A stretch of DNA of 64,000 nucleotides from Variovorax boronicumulans (lineage in GTDB: Bacteria; Pseudomonadota; Gammaproteobacteria; Burkholderiales; Burkholderiaceae_C). The notes beneath the pieces were generated by a model. The model did no database searches, was not told where the DNA came from, and worked only from the letters and a program-made list of their open reading frames with translations. Made by a program: the position numbers and the translations under genes. Shown in pieces: positions 16,508-23,233 of the stretch (position 1 is the first letter of the stretch; each line of letters begins with the position of its first letter). The stretch is taken from assembly GCF_019352895.1 (NCBI RefSeq), contig NZ_JAAAFX010000004.1:1222981-1286980 (forward strand), given 5' to 3'.

Positions 16508-17212
16508 ATGCCCAAAAGGACGTCGGAGTTGCCACCTATAGGACTGCACTGGATTGGCGAGCACCTGGTCGCTTGCTTTGTGACAGTGTCACGGACGCCT
16601 GAAGAGCTGCGGCTCGACGAGGAGGCTCTCATGGCCGATGCCACCCTACGACGGCGCGCCGAATTCGCTGCAGGGCGTGATGCGGCCCGCCAAGCGATGG
16701 TTGCCCTTGGGCTACGTGCCGTTGGTATTGGGCGGGGTGCCGAAGGAGAGCCCGTCTTCCCGGCCGGGCTTCGCGGGAGCATCAGTCACACGCACGCGCG
16801 TGCCGTCGCGCTGATCGGTCTTGCCACCGAGTATCGCTCGGTAGGTGTCGATATGGACGACGCGCGTCCGTTGGGGGATGAAGCCGCCGCCGGCGTGACC
16901 TGGGAGTCCGAGGTCCAGCGCGTCCAGCGCGCTTTGGGGGTGAGCGAGCGTGCAGTTGCCCAGAACTTTGCGTTCTCCGCGAAGGAGGCGATCTTCAAGT
17001 GCCAGTTCCCGCTGACACAGGACGCTGCCCTTAAAGCGCATCAGGCGCGGCTGTTGGCAACACACCACCCAGCTGATGGCGAAATGGTCGTCGCAGGCTG
17101 GCGCGCAGCGCGCTCCACGGCGCGCGTGCTCGACCTGATGCGCGTGCGGCGCGTCGGCTTTGAGGGCGCACCCCTGGCGATCGCCACCATCTCCGCAGCC
17201 GCTTTCCCGTAG
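16508..17212 (+). CDS. 4'-phosphopantetheinyl transferase (Sfp/EntD type)
   Basis: 234 residues from ATG 16508. EntD-type motifs are complete: GSISHTHARAVAL (90-102), VGVDMDD with Mg-binding Asp115 and Asp117 (112-118) and FSAKEAIFKCQF with Glu160 (156-167). The enzyme moves the phosphopantetheine arm from coenzyme A to a Ser of a carrier protein. No NRPS or PKS is in the window; the gene ends 85 bp before a 118-residue protein that itself resembles a carrier. An alternative is that it serves a siderophore pathway elsewhere in the genome. Codon use matches the island rather than the chromosome. Confidence 0.88.
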   Translation: MPKRTSELPPIGLHWIGEHLVACFVTVSRTPEELRLDEEALMADATLRRRAEFAAGRDAARQAMVALGLRAVGIGRGAEGEPVFPAGLRGSISHTHARAVALIGLATEYRSVGVDMDDARPLGDEAAAGVTWESEVQRVQRALGVSERAVAQNFAFSAKEAIFKCQFPLTQDAALKAHQARLLATHHPADGEMVVAGWRAARSTARVLDLMRVRRVGFEGAPLAIATISAAAFP

Positions 17213-17239
17213 TGGGGACGGCTAGGCTAAAAAACGGAT

Positions 17240-17288
17240 TGTTTGAATATCGAACAACATGTGATAAACTTCGTTTGAATTCCGAACA
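17240..17288 (+). promoter_or_regulatory. Promoter with two 17-bp operators for the carrier-XRE-ImmA operon
   Basis: Two near-identical imperfect palindromes, TGTTTGAATATCGAACA at 17240-17256 and CGTTTGAATTCCGAACA at 17272-17288, have centres 32 bp apart, close to three helical turns. A candidate promoter lies across them: -35 TTGAAT at 17243-17248 and -10 TAAACT at 17265-17270 with a 16-bp spacer. The first operator covers the -35 and the second lies at the transcript start. This is the layout of an autoregulated XRE repressor, and the XRE gene is two genes downstream. The AT-rich stretch is exceptional in this genome. Confidence 0.65.
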
Positions 17289-17297
17289 GGAGTGCGC

Positions 17298-17654
17298 ATG
17301 AGCAAGCCGAAGATGATGACCCCGGCCAAATTCTGGGAGCTATTGCCCACGTTGAAGGACCGGTTGACGAAGGACCTTGAGCGAGAGCAGGAGGACTGTG
17401 CGCTCCCGGATCTCGCGAAAGACCCTTTGTGGGATACCCCTGTCGTGGACTCGAAGACGGTCGCGAAACTATCGCCGGCGGTCAAAGAGCTGACCGGCGA
17501 GTCCCTTGACCCACGCTGGATCCAGCGTGGCGGCTACCAAACGGTGGAAGCCGCGGTGACACACATCCTCAACCAGATCAAACAGCACCGCGTCGCGGTT
17601 CCGGCTGAGCCGGCTTCCGTGCCCGCACCGGAAGAGGCCGACGCGGTTCACTAG
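17298..17654 (+). CDS. 118-residue protein resembling an acyl/peptidyl carrier protein
   Basis: 118 residues; AGGAG at 17288-17292 favours ATG 17298. After an amphipathic helix (about 10-31) and a loop, residues 51-95 follow the carrier-protein pattern: Asp51-Ser52, then hydrophobic Leu58 (+6 from Ser), Val62 (+10), Gly67 (+15), Leu70 (+18), Pro72 (+20), Ile75 (+23) and Thr82-Val83 before a last helix AAVTHILNQI. In carrier proteins the D-S Ser takes the phosphopantetheine arm. The Leu normally after Ser is Lys53, and the third helix starts two residues late, so the match is suggestive only. A phosphopantetheinyl transferase gene lies just upstream. The tail is Pro/Ala/Glu-rich. Confidence 0.5.
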   Translation: MSKPKMMTPAKFWELLPTLKDRLTKDLEREQEDCALPDLAKDPLWDTPVVDSKTVAKLSPAVKELTGESLDPRWIQRGGYQTVEAAVTHILNQIKQHRVAVPAEPASVPAPEEADAVH

Positions 17655-17670
17655 AGCAGGAGACCTGAAC

Positions 17671-18018
17671 ATGTCCGACGACCAAGCCGCAATTGCTGCA
17701 AGGCTCAAGGAAGCGCGTGAGTACCTCGGCCTCTCGCAGCAAGAGGTCGCCCACGCAACAAGCATTCCCCGCTCGGCGGTCTCGCTCATTGAGAGCGGTA
17801 AGCGCAGCGTCGTAGCCCAAGAACTGACCGCTCTGGCTCGGCTCTATCAAAGGCCCACGGCGCACTTCACTGGCGAAGAGCAGGTCGAGTATCCAGCTGA
17901 CGTCAACATGCTGGCGCGGCAGGCTTCAACTCTGTCTGAGAAGGACCGCTCGGAAGTCCTGAGATTTACCGAGTTCCTGATGCAGCGGTCGCAGTCCGAC
18001 GGAGGCGGTAATGACTAA
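17671..18018 (+). CDS. XRE family helix-turn-helix repressor
   Basis: 115 residues. A Cro/C1-type HTH occupies residues 9-62 (ARLKEAREYLGLSQQEVAHATSIPRSAVSLIESGKRSV), with a short helical C-terminus. It starts 16 bp after the carrier-like gene and its last 8 bp overlap the ImmA/IrrE gene. This pairing is the classic ImmR/ImmA and DdrO/IrrE arrangement, where the metallopeptidase cleaves the repressor on a signal and the operon is derepressed. The two palindromes at 17240-17288 are its probable operators. Confidence 0.88.
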   Translation: MSDDQAAIAARLKEAREYLGLSQQEVAHATSIPRSAVSLIESGKRSVVAQELTALARLYQRPTAHFTGEEQVEYPADVNMLARQASTLSEKDRSEVLRFTEFLMQRSQSDGGGND

Positions 18019-19012
18019 GCGCGACGCCATCCTCAACGGCATCGCTCGTGCGGCCGAGCTTCACCACAAGCTTGGCTTTCGGGAGCAGTTGAAGGACGGC
18101 AGCCGCCCGATGGACATCTTTGCCGCCATTGAAGCGCTTAGGATCATGGTGCTATTCCGGCCGTTGGATGGGCTTCTTGGCGTTTACGTGCCGACACCAA
18201 ATTCTGCCGGGATGCTTGTGACGACACAACGCGACCATCACGTCCAGCGATTCACCGCGGCCCACGAGCTTGGCCACCATGTGCTCCAGCACCGGACCGT
18301 CAGCCTCGACATCAGCGTCGGCTACGTCGGACGTGGTGAGAAGACGGGCTACGACGAGCAAGAGCTTGAGGCTGACTCCTTCGCTGGAGAGTTCATGCTG
18401 CCGAAGTGGTTGATCGTTGCGCACGCTCGACGGCAAGGCTGGGGAGTAGTTGAGTTGCGGCGCAGCGAGGTCGTGTATCAGCTGTCTTTACGCCTGGCTG
18501 CCAGTTATCAAGCTACGTGCTACGCGCTTGCTTCGGCAAATCTGCTGACCCAGCGGGAAGCTGGAGCGCTCGCCGCCAAAGCACCGAAGGAATCGAAACA
18601 GCGGACGATGTATGACGTTGTTCCATCTTCCTGGCGTCAGGACGTATGGCTCCTTTCCGATCGCGACAAAGGCGCTCAACTCCTCGGCAGTCCCGAAGAT
18701 TTCGTTGTTCTCAACCTTGAGGAGCACCTGGCGAGTGGCTACGAATGGGACATCGAGCCTGTCCCATCTACCGACTTCGAGGTGCGAAAGGATGACCGTG
18801 CCGAGCCAGTCGACGCCTCACTGGGCGGTACCGTATCCCGACGCGTCGTCGTTCAAGGCAGGGCTGCGCCCGGCCGTACCACACTGCGCCTGGAAGAGCG
18901 TCGACCTTGGGAAGGCAGCGACAGCGCGCTGAACTCGATGGAGTTCAAACTGGCCCTCCTGGGGAAGGAGCCCGTTGGTCTGCTTCGCGCCGAAAGGTTG
19001 ATGGCTGCATGA
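18011..19012 (+). CDS. ImmA/IrrE family metallo-endopeptidase
   Basis: 333 residues. The zinc site HELGH is at 85-89 in FTAAHELGHHVLQHR, with the third ligand in ELEADSFAGEFMLP (about 118-131). The C-terminal 200 residues form an extra region ending in a beta-rich segment (SRRVVVQGRAAPGRTTLRLEERRPW) that could sense a ligand or partner, as the GAF-like part does in IrrE. It overlaps the XRE gene by 8 bp and the papain-like gene by 4 bp (ATGA). Expected role: site-specific cleavage of the upstream XRE repressor. Confidence 0.88.
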   Translation: MTKRDAILNGIARAAELHHKLGFREQLKDGSRPMDIFAAIEALRIMVLFRPLDGLLGVYVPTPNSAGMLVTTQRDHHVQRFTAAHELGHHVLQHRTVSLDISVGYVGRGEKTGYDEQELEADSFAGEFMLPKWLIVAHARRQGWGVVELRRSEVVYQLSLRLAASYQATCYALASANLLTQREAGALAAKAPKESKQRTMYDVVPSSWRQDVWLLSDRDKGAQLLGSPEDFVVLNLEEHLASGYEWDIEPVPSTDFEVRKDDRAEPVDASLGGTVSRRVVVQGRAAPGRTTLRLEERRPWEGSDSALNSMEFKLALLGKEPVGLLRAERLMAA

Positions 19013-19677
19013 GCGAAGTCGGAGGCATCGTTGTCCATGCCGATATACGCGGCGCTTGGACCGGAGTACGGGATCAGGGTGCGCGACCCACGTGCTTGGC
19101 CTGTGTCGTGTCGGACGCTCACGCCCATGCCCAAGGCTTGGAGCACCGACTGTCGGCGGAATACCTGTTTTACACGGGCTTCAAGAGAGTCCCCTCGCTG
19201 ATCGTGGCAGATGGCCTGACGCTGGTCGCAGCTGACCAAGCGCTGCGCAACGATGGACAGCCCAGTGAGGTCGAGTGGCCCTATCAGCCGAAGACGCCGG
19301 ATCCCTGGGAGCCCCCGGCGCTGACAAAGATTTGGCGTGGCAGCCTGAATGTGTGCGCTGATGGGGCATCTGGCGTCATCGACTCATTACAGGCAGGGAT
19401 GCCCGTGGTGCTGGGTTTGCGCTTAGTCCCTGGGTTCAACCGGGTCCAAGTTGCTCCCCATGTCATTGACACGTCTGGCAAGGCTGCTGGCGGGCATGCC
19501 GTGTTGTGCGTAGGACTGGGCTCTTCGGTTGAAGGCAGATACAACGACCTAGTGCTCATCCGAAACAGCTGGGGGTTCAGGTGGGGAGCGGGCGGTCATG
19601 CCTGGCTGCCACTGGACTACCTGAAGGACAACCTTGTCGGGTCAAGAACGATTGCGACGCTGCCCCCGCCGGCATAG
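19009..19677 (+). CDS. Papain-like C1 family cysteine peptidase or acyltransferase
   Basis: 222 residues from the ATG in the ATGA overlap with the ImmA gene. It reads as a minimal C1A papain fold without propeptide or signal sequence: oxyanion Gln23 in VRDQGARPTC, catalytic Cys29 six residues later as in papain, His163 in GGHAVLCVGLG and Asn186 in IRNSWG. Being cytoplasmic and small, it may be a processing protease inside the system, or, because papain-fold enzymes include acyl and peptidyl transferases, it may act on a carrier-bound group. The latter is only a guess from the neighbouring carrier and PPTase genes. Confidence 0.8.
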   Translation: MSEVGGIVVHADIRGAWTGVRDQGARPTCLACVVSDAHAHAQGLEHRLSAEYLFYTGFKRVPSLIVADGLTLVAADQALRNDGQPSEVEWPYQPKTPDPWEPPALTKIWRGSLNVCADGASGVIDSLQAGMPVVLGLRLVPGFNRVQVAPHVIDTSGKAAGGHAVLCVGLGSSVEGRYNDLVLIRNSWGFRWGAGGHAWLPLDYLKDNLVGSRTIATLPPPA

Positions 19678-19689
19678 CGAAAGGACACC

Positions 19690-20529
19690 ATGAAACTCGT
19701 ATCTAAAACGTCTCGCGCCGAAGCTTGGCTGGAGTCTGCTCGTCATCTGCTGGACGAGCATGAGCGCATCTACAACCTCATCGTCGAGATCGAACAGCCG
19801 GGAGCTGAGACCGAGGTGACCAAGGCTATCGAACAGCGCGTGGACGCGTTCTTGGCTAACCACAACTGCCTTCCGGTGCAGACCGTGTCAGACACGATTT
19901 TTCCCGCGACAGAGTACAAATCTGGCGGACTGAAAAAGGTTTATGACTATCCGACCGCTGTCTATCCACACATTAAGGCAGTTCGCGCGAACCAGTGGGG
20001 AACCTACGCACTGCGGCTGACCCGGCGCGAGTGTGCTGACGGCACAGCCATCAACCCGCTCAAGCTCGCCATAGAAAAAATGAAGAAGGCGATTGAGACG
20101 TCCGAGCGGGTCAAGAAGGGTGGCCCTCCGAGGGCGACGTATGAACTCGACCTGACGTTTTCTCCACTGGAGTTGAAGCTCTACGACGCTGAGAATGACT
20201 ACGACAACGGACGTGGTGGGCAGTGCCTCAGTCACATCAGCCTGAAGCTAGGGCCAAACAAAGAGCTCTACCTCACGGCGATCTACCGATACCAATTCTT
20301 CATTCAGAAAGCGCTTGGAAACTTCAAGGGTCTTGCGCGGCTGCAAGCGTGCATCGCGCGCGAAGTTGGCATCCCGGTGGGGCCGCTCGTCTGCCACGCA
20401 ACGCTCGCAATACTTGAAGAGGGCGATGGGAAGAGCGGGCAGAAGCCGTGGCGGCAATCAGCGCTAAAGACTCTAGTCAACGAATGCGAAGCAATTCTGG
20501 CTCGTTCGGAGCAGTCAGTTGTTGCCTGA
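19690..20529 (+). CDS. Thymidylate synthase-like protein (possible pyrimidine hydroxymethylase)
   Basis: 279 residues. The order of motifs follows divergent thymidylate synthases: VSDTIFPATEY (66-76), NQWGTYALRL (101-110), the putative nucleophile Cys179 in GGQCLSHISLKL, the nucleotide-binding TAIYRYQFFIQKALGNFKGLARLQACIAREVG split over 196-227, then PVGPLVCHATLAIL (229-242). Enzymes of this fold methylate or hydroxymethylate dUMP/dCMP. The genome must have a normal ThyA elsewhere, so a specialised modified nucleotide is likely. It is the last gene of the operon, 12 bp after the papain-like gene, and ends 30 bp before an insertion sequence remnant. Confidence 0.65.
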   Translation: MKLVSKTSRAEAWLESARHLLDEHERIYNLIVEIEQPGAETEVTKAIEQRVDAFLANHNCLPVQTVSDTIFPATEYKSGGLKKVYDYPTAVYPHIKAVRANQWGTYALRLTRRECADGTAINPLKLAIEKMKKAIETSERVKKGGPPRATYELDLTFSPLELKLYDAENDYDNGRGGQCLSHISLKLGPNKELYLTAIYRYQFFIQKALGNFKGLARLQACIAREVGIPVGPLVCHATLAILEEGDGKSGQKPWRQSALKTLVNECEAILARSEQSVVA

Positions 20530-20562
20530 CGGTGATCGCGAGCCCTTGCTCAGGCCTGTTCG

Positions 20563-20999
20563 CACCGAAGTAAAACTGACCCCCTGGGGGGGCGGATAAA
20601 AGCTTGGACTGGTTTTATGCTGTAAGTCCAAGACTCTCTCGGTATTCGATGGGGCTGAGAGAGCCCAGGGAGATCTTGATTCGCTGTTCGTTGTACCAAC
20701 GGATGTAGCCGTCCACGGCTTGGATGAACTGCTCGATGGTTGTGGACTGCCAATTGCGAGATAGAACAGCTCGGCTTTCAATCGACCGAAGAAGTCTTCG
20801 CATGCCGCGTTATCAGGCGAGTACCCCTTGCGAGACATCGAGCGAATGAACTTTGCATCAGCGATACGCGAGAGCCAGCCTAACCAGCGATAGTGGGCAC
20901 CACGATCGGAGTGAACAACGGGCGGTCTTCAGTATCGACAACCGTCTCGATGGCCGCATCCAGCATCGTGTTGACGAGTTCAGCGTCCGTGCGGGTGCC
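20563..20999 (-). pseudogene. IS3-family transposase remnant (orfB, frameshifted)
   Basis: Reading the minus strand in three frames reconstructs the C-terminal part of an IS3-group transposase: DAELVNTMLDAAIETV, then (frame change near 20925) VVHSDRGAHYRWLGWL and RSMSRKGYSPDNAACEDFFGRLK, then (frame change near 20765) RNWQSTTIEQFIQ, YIRWYNEQRIKISLGSLSPIEYRESLGLTA and stop at 20615. The N-terminal half and orfA are absent. At least two frameshifts make it inactive. It lies immediately after the thymidylate-synthase-like gene and is fused at its upstream end to an unrelated fragment, marking a rearranged right end of the island. Confidence 0.8.
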
Positions 21000-21224
21000 C
21001 GCGATCACGCACAGCAGCAGATACTCGCGCCGCAACATGTCGAGCTCCCGAATGGCGCGCAGCCGGGCCTCGGCGGCCAGTTCATTCCAGCCGTAGAGCA
21101 GCAGGACAAGGCGGCCCGCATAGGCAAGCCGCACCAAGTGCTGCGCGGAGAGCCACTCGTCCGTATGGAATGGCTGCTTTGGTAGCAACCGGCCGACAAG
21201 AGTTGCTGTCCAAGCGAACCGCAC
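21000..21224 (-). pseudogene. Fragment resembling the Walker B region of a STAND NTPase
   Basis: About 75 residues on the minus strand continue the frame into which the IS remnant is joined. RLVLLLYGWNEL followed by AAEARLRAIRELDMLRREYLLL resembles the Walker B block of STAND/NACHT NTPases (LLLDGWNEL...RRxxAxxxLxxLRREFPLL). The Walker B Asp is Tyr here and no Walker A is visible upstream. I read it as a decayed piece of a large NTPase, a class frequent in defence islands. Short and degenerate, so tentative. Confidence 0.35.
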
Positions 21225-21337
21225 CGATGCAAAGCAGAAGTTCCGCTACGGCACCCTAAAGGCCCGTTGTTGACTTCTAGCATCCTTCCTAGGTGCCGCC
21301 GAGCTTGACCCCGACAGCGCGCCCGGGTCACAAGCTC

Positions 21338-21619
21338 TCAGCCGTGTCTCTGTCTAGAAAGCATTGCTGCGTACACCGGCAATTCCGATACCTCCCGCCG
21401 CGAAAGCATCTTCGCCTGCCGACGCAAATAGTCCGTCGGCATGGCCTGGGAATCCCAAACGGAAACCCACCCTGCGTGCTCGCCAACAGCCAGAACTCCC
21501 GCACCGCGATGAAGTGTCGCAACTGCCCCTGCCGCTTTGTCGCTCCAAGCTCCTTCGGGCGTGCGCGGATGGAGACTCGACAGATAGACCGCGAGTTCGC
21601 AAGCCAGGTGGCCTAGACC
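21338..21619 (-). pseudogene. Coding-like fragment of unknown family
   Basis: Between an in-frame TAG at 21620-21622 and the TGA at 21338-21340 the minus strand reads 93 residues with plausible protein composition but no start codon: HLACELAVYLSSLHPRTPEG, then AVATLHRGAGVLAVGEHAGW, VSVWDSQAMPTDYLRRQAKM and LSRREVSELPVYAAMLSRQR. It looks like the C-terminal end of a gene cut by the rearrangement that placed the island here. I do not recognise the family. Confidence 0.35.
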
Positions 21620-21779
21620 CTACTCGTCGAAACTGAAAACACCGCTCGGCGCTTGCCCTGTGAATACGAGCGACGGAGTTATTTCGGCCCTGCGTGTCGT
21701 CGCCCAAAGCCCTCGACGGGATGGTCACCTCCTGCAGCACCCACACGACACCCACCCCCACCCACGCACAAAGCATTCA

Positions 21780-21799
21780 CAAATGAGAACCATTCTCGT
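21780..21799 (+). promoter_or_regulatory. Fur-box-like operator
   Basis: AATGAGAACCATTCTC at 21782-21797 matches the core of a Fur operator (AATGAGAATCATTCTC) with one mismatch and is about 40 bp upstream of the sigma/FecR fusion gene, overlapping a suitable promoter position. Iron-dependent repression of the sigma factor and receptor is therefore expected. Confidence 0.7.
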
Positions 21800-21837
21800 C
21801 ATAATGCCAGCGCGATCCGCGTGCCCTCCTCCCGCCC

Positions 21838-23133
21838 ATGTCCGCCCAACTCTCCCCCACCCCGCTGCTCTCGGCTTTCCAGGAAAGCTATCCGGAGGTG
21901 GTGCGCTTCATCGCGCGCCGCACGGGCAGTGCGCAGGACGCGCGGGAGCTGGCGCATGACACCTGGATCCGGCTGGCCGAGCGGGGGGCGGCCGGCGATG
22001 AGGCGCCGCCGGCCCCGGCCGCGCGGGCGTATGTCTACACGGTGGCGGAGAACATCGCGATCGACCATCTGCGCCGGCGGCAGCGCGGCCAGGAGCGCTT
22101 CACGCCGCAGCGCGCGGAGGGCGAAGCGCCGTTGCGTGAGCCGCTGACGCCCGACATCGCCGAGCGGCTGGGCCATCGGCAGGCACTCGATGCGGTGGCC
22201 GCGGCGCTGGCAGCGTTGCCGGCGCGCAGCCGAGACATCTTTTTGGCGGACCGGCTCGATGGCGCGAGCCATGCAGAGCTCGCGGCGCAGCATGGGGTGT
22301 CGGTCAAGACCATCGAGCGCGAGGTGATGCGCGCCATGGACGGCGTCGAGGCCGCGCTGCACCGCTGGCGTGGCGAGGCGGTGCCGCCGGCGCGCACGGG
22401 GCGGCGGCGTGCGCTGTCGGCGCTGCTGGGCGTGGCGGGCATGGGCGTGGGCAGCGCGGGGGTCTGGCAGGCCTGGCGCCGGTATGTGCCGGAGCAGTCG
22501 CTCACGCTGGCCACCGCGCCCGGGCGCATCCGGCAGCAGACGCTGCCCGACGGCAGCCGGCTCACGCTCGATGCGGCCACCCAGCTCGAGGTGGCCTATT
22601 ACGCGGCTCGGCGCACCACGCGGCTGCTGGCCGGCAGCGTGTTCTTCGACGTGGCGCGCGACCCGGAGCGGCCCTTCACCGTGGCGGCCGGCGCGCACGA
22701 GGTCACGGTGCTGGGCACGCGCTTCGAAGTGGCGCTGCAACCATCAGGCGACCTGCAGGTGGCGGTCGAGTCGGGCCAGGTGCGGGTGCGCAGCGGCGCG
22801 GGCGCGCAGTGCGTGCTGGGCGCAGGCGAGCGCGTGCGCATCGAAGGGGCGCAGCTCACGGTCAGCCGCGACGGCGATGCGGCCGCGGTCGCGCCCTGGC
22901 GCGAGGGCTGGCTCGACTTCCAGCACACGCCGCTGGGCGAGGTGGTGGCGCGGCTCGCGCGCTATGGCACGCAGCCGATCGAGGTGGCGCCCGAGGTCGC
23001 GCAGCTGCCGGTGGTGGGCCGGGTGCGCATCGCCGACAGCCGGGCCTGGCTGCGGCTGCTGCCGGGCAGCCTGCCGGTGCAGGTGCGCGAGCGGGGGCCG
23101 GGGCGTTCGCTGGTGATCGAAGGTCGCGGCTGA
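21838..23133 (+). CDS. ECF sigma factor fused to a FecR-type transmembrane regulator
   Basis: 431 residues in one uninterrupted frame. Residues 12-85 are sigma region 2 (AHDTWIRLAE, YTVAENIAIDHLRRR), 116-175 region 4 (LPARSRDIFLADRLDGASHAELAAQHGVSVKTIEREVMRAM), 190-211 a membrane helix (SALLGVAGMGVGSAGVW), and 215-431 a FecR periplasmic domain (LPDGSRLTLDAATQLEV, GSVFFDVARDPERPFTV, GWLDFQHTPLGEVVARLARYG). FecI and FecR are normally two proteins; FecR's cytoplasmic anti-sigma (DUF4880) segment is what is missing here, replaced by the sigma factor. A membrane-tethered sigma factor released by proteolysis would follow. Upstream Fur-like box; downstream TonB receptor. Confidence 0.85.
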   Translation: MSAQLSPTPLLSAFQESYPEVVRFIARRTGSAQDARELAHDTWIRLAERGAAGDEAPPAPAARAYVYTVAENIAIDHLRRRQRGQERFTPQRAEGEAPLREPLTPDIAERLGHRQALDAVAAALAALPARSRDIFLADRLDGASHAELAAQHGVSVKTIEREVMRAMDGVEAALHRWRGEAVPPARTGRRRALSALLGVAGMGVGSAGVWQAWRRYVPEQSLTLATAPGRIRQQTLPDGSRLTLDAATQLEVAYYAARRTTRLLAGSVFFDVARDPERPFTVAAGAHEVTVLGTRFEVALQPSGDLQVAVESGQVRVRSGAGAQCVLGAGERVRIEGAQLTVSRDGDAAAVAPWREGWLDFQHTPLGEVVARLARYGTQPIEVAPEVAQLPVVGRVRIADSRAWLRLLPGSLPVQVRERGPGRSLVIEGRG

Positions 23134-23233
23134 GGGATTTCGGAAGTTCGTACGTTTCAGTACTCCATGAGCCCGCGCCGACCGACTTCGGGGCGCGGGA
23201 TGTCGATGGACCCGAACGAGCCGAGAAACCCGA

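Noticed and set aside
16508..17212. PPTase as part of a siderophore gene cluster with the TonB receptor
   Set aside because: No NRPS, PKS or siderophore export genes lie between; codon use and position tie it to the island. It could still serve a pathway elsewhere.
11500..21837. Prophage or integrative element with integrase
   Set aside because: No integrase, terminase, capsid or conjugation genes and no tRNA or clear attachment repeats at either edge; only a decayed IS3 fragment is present.
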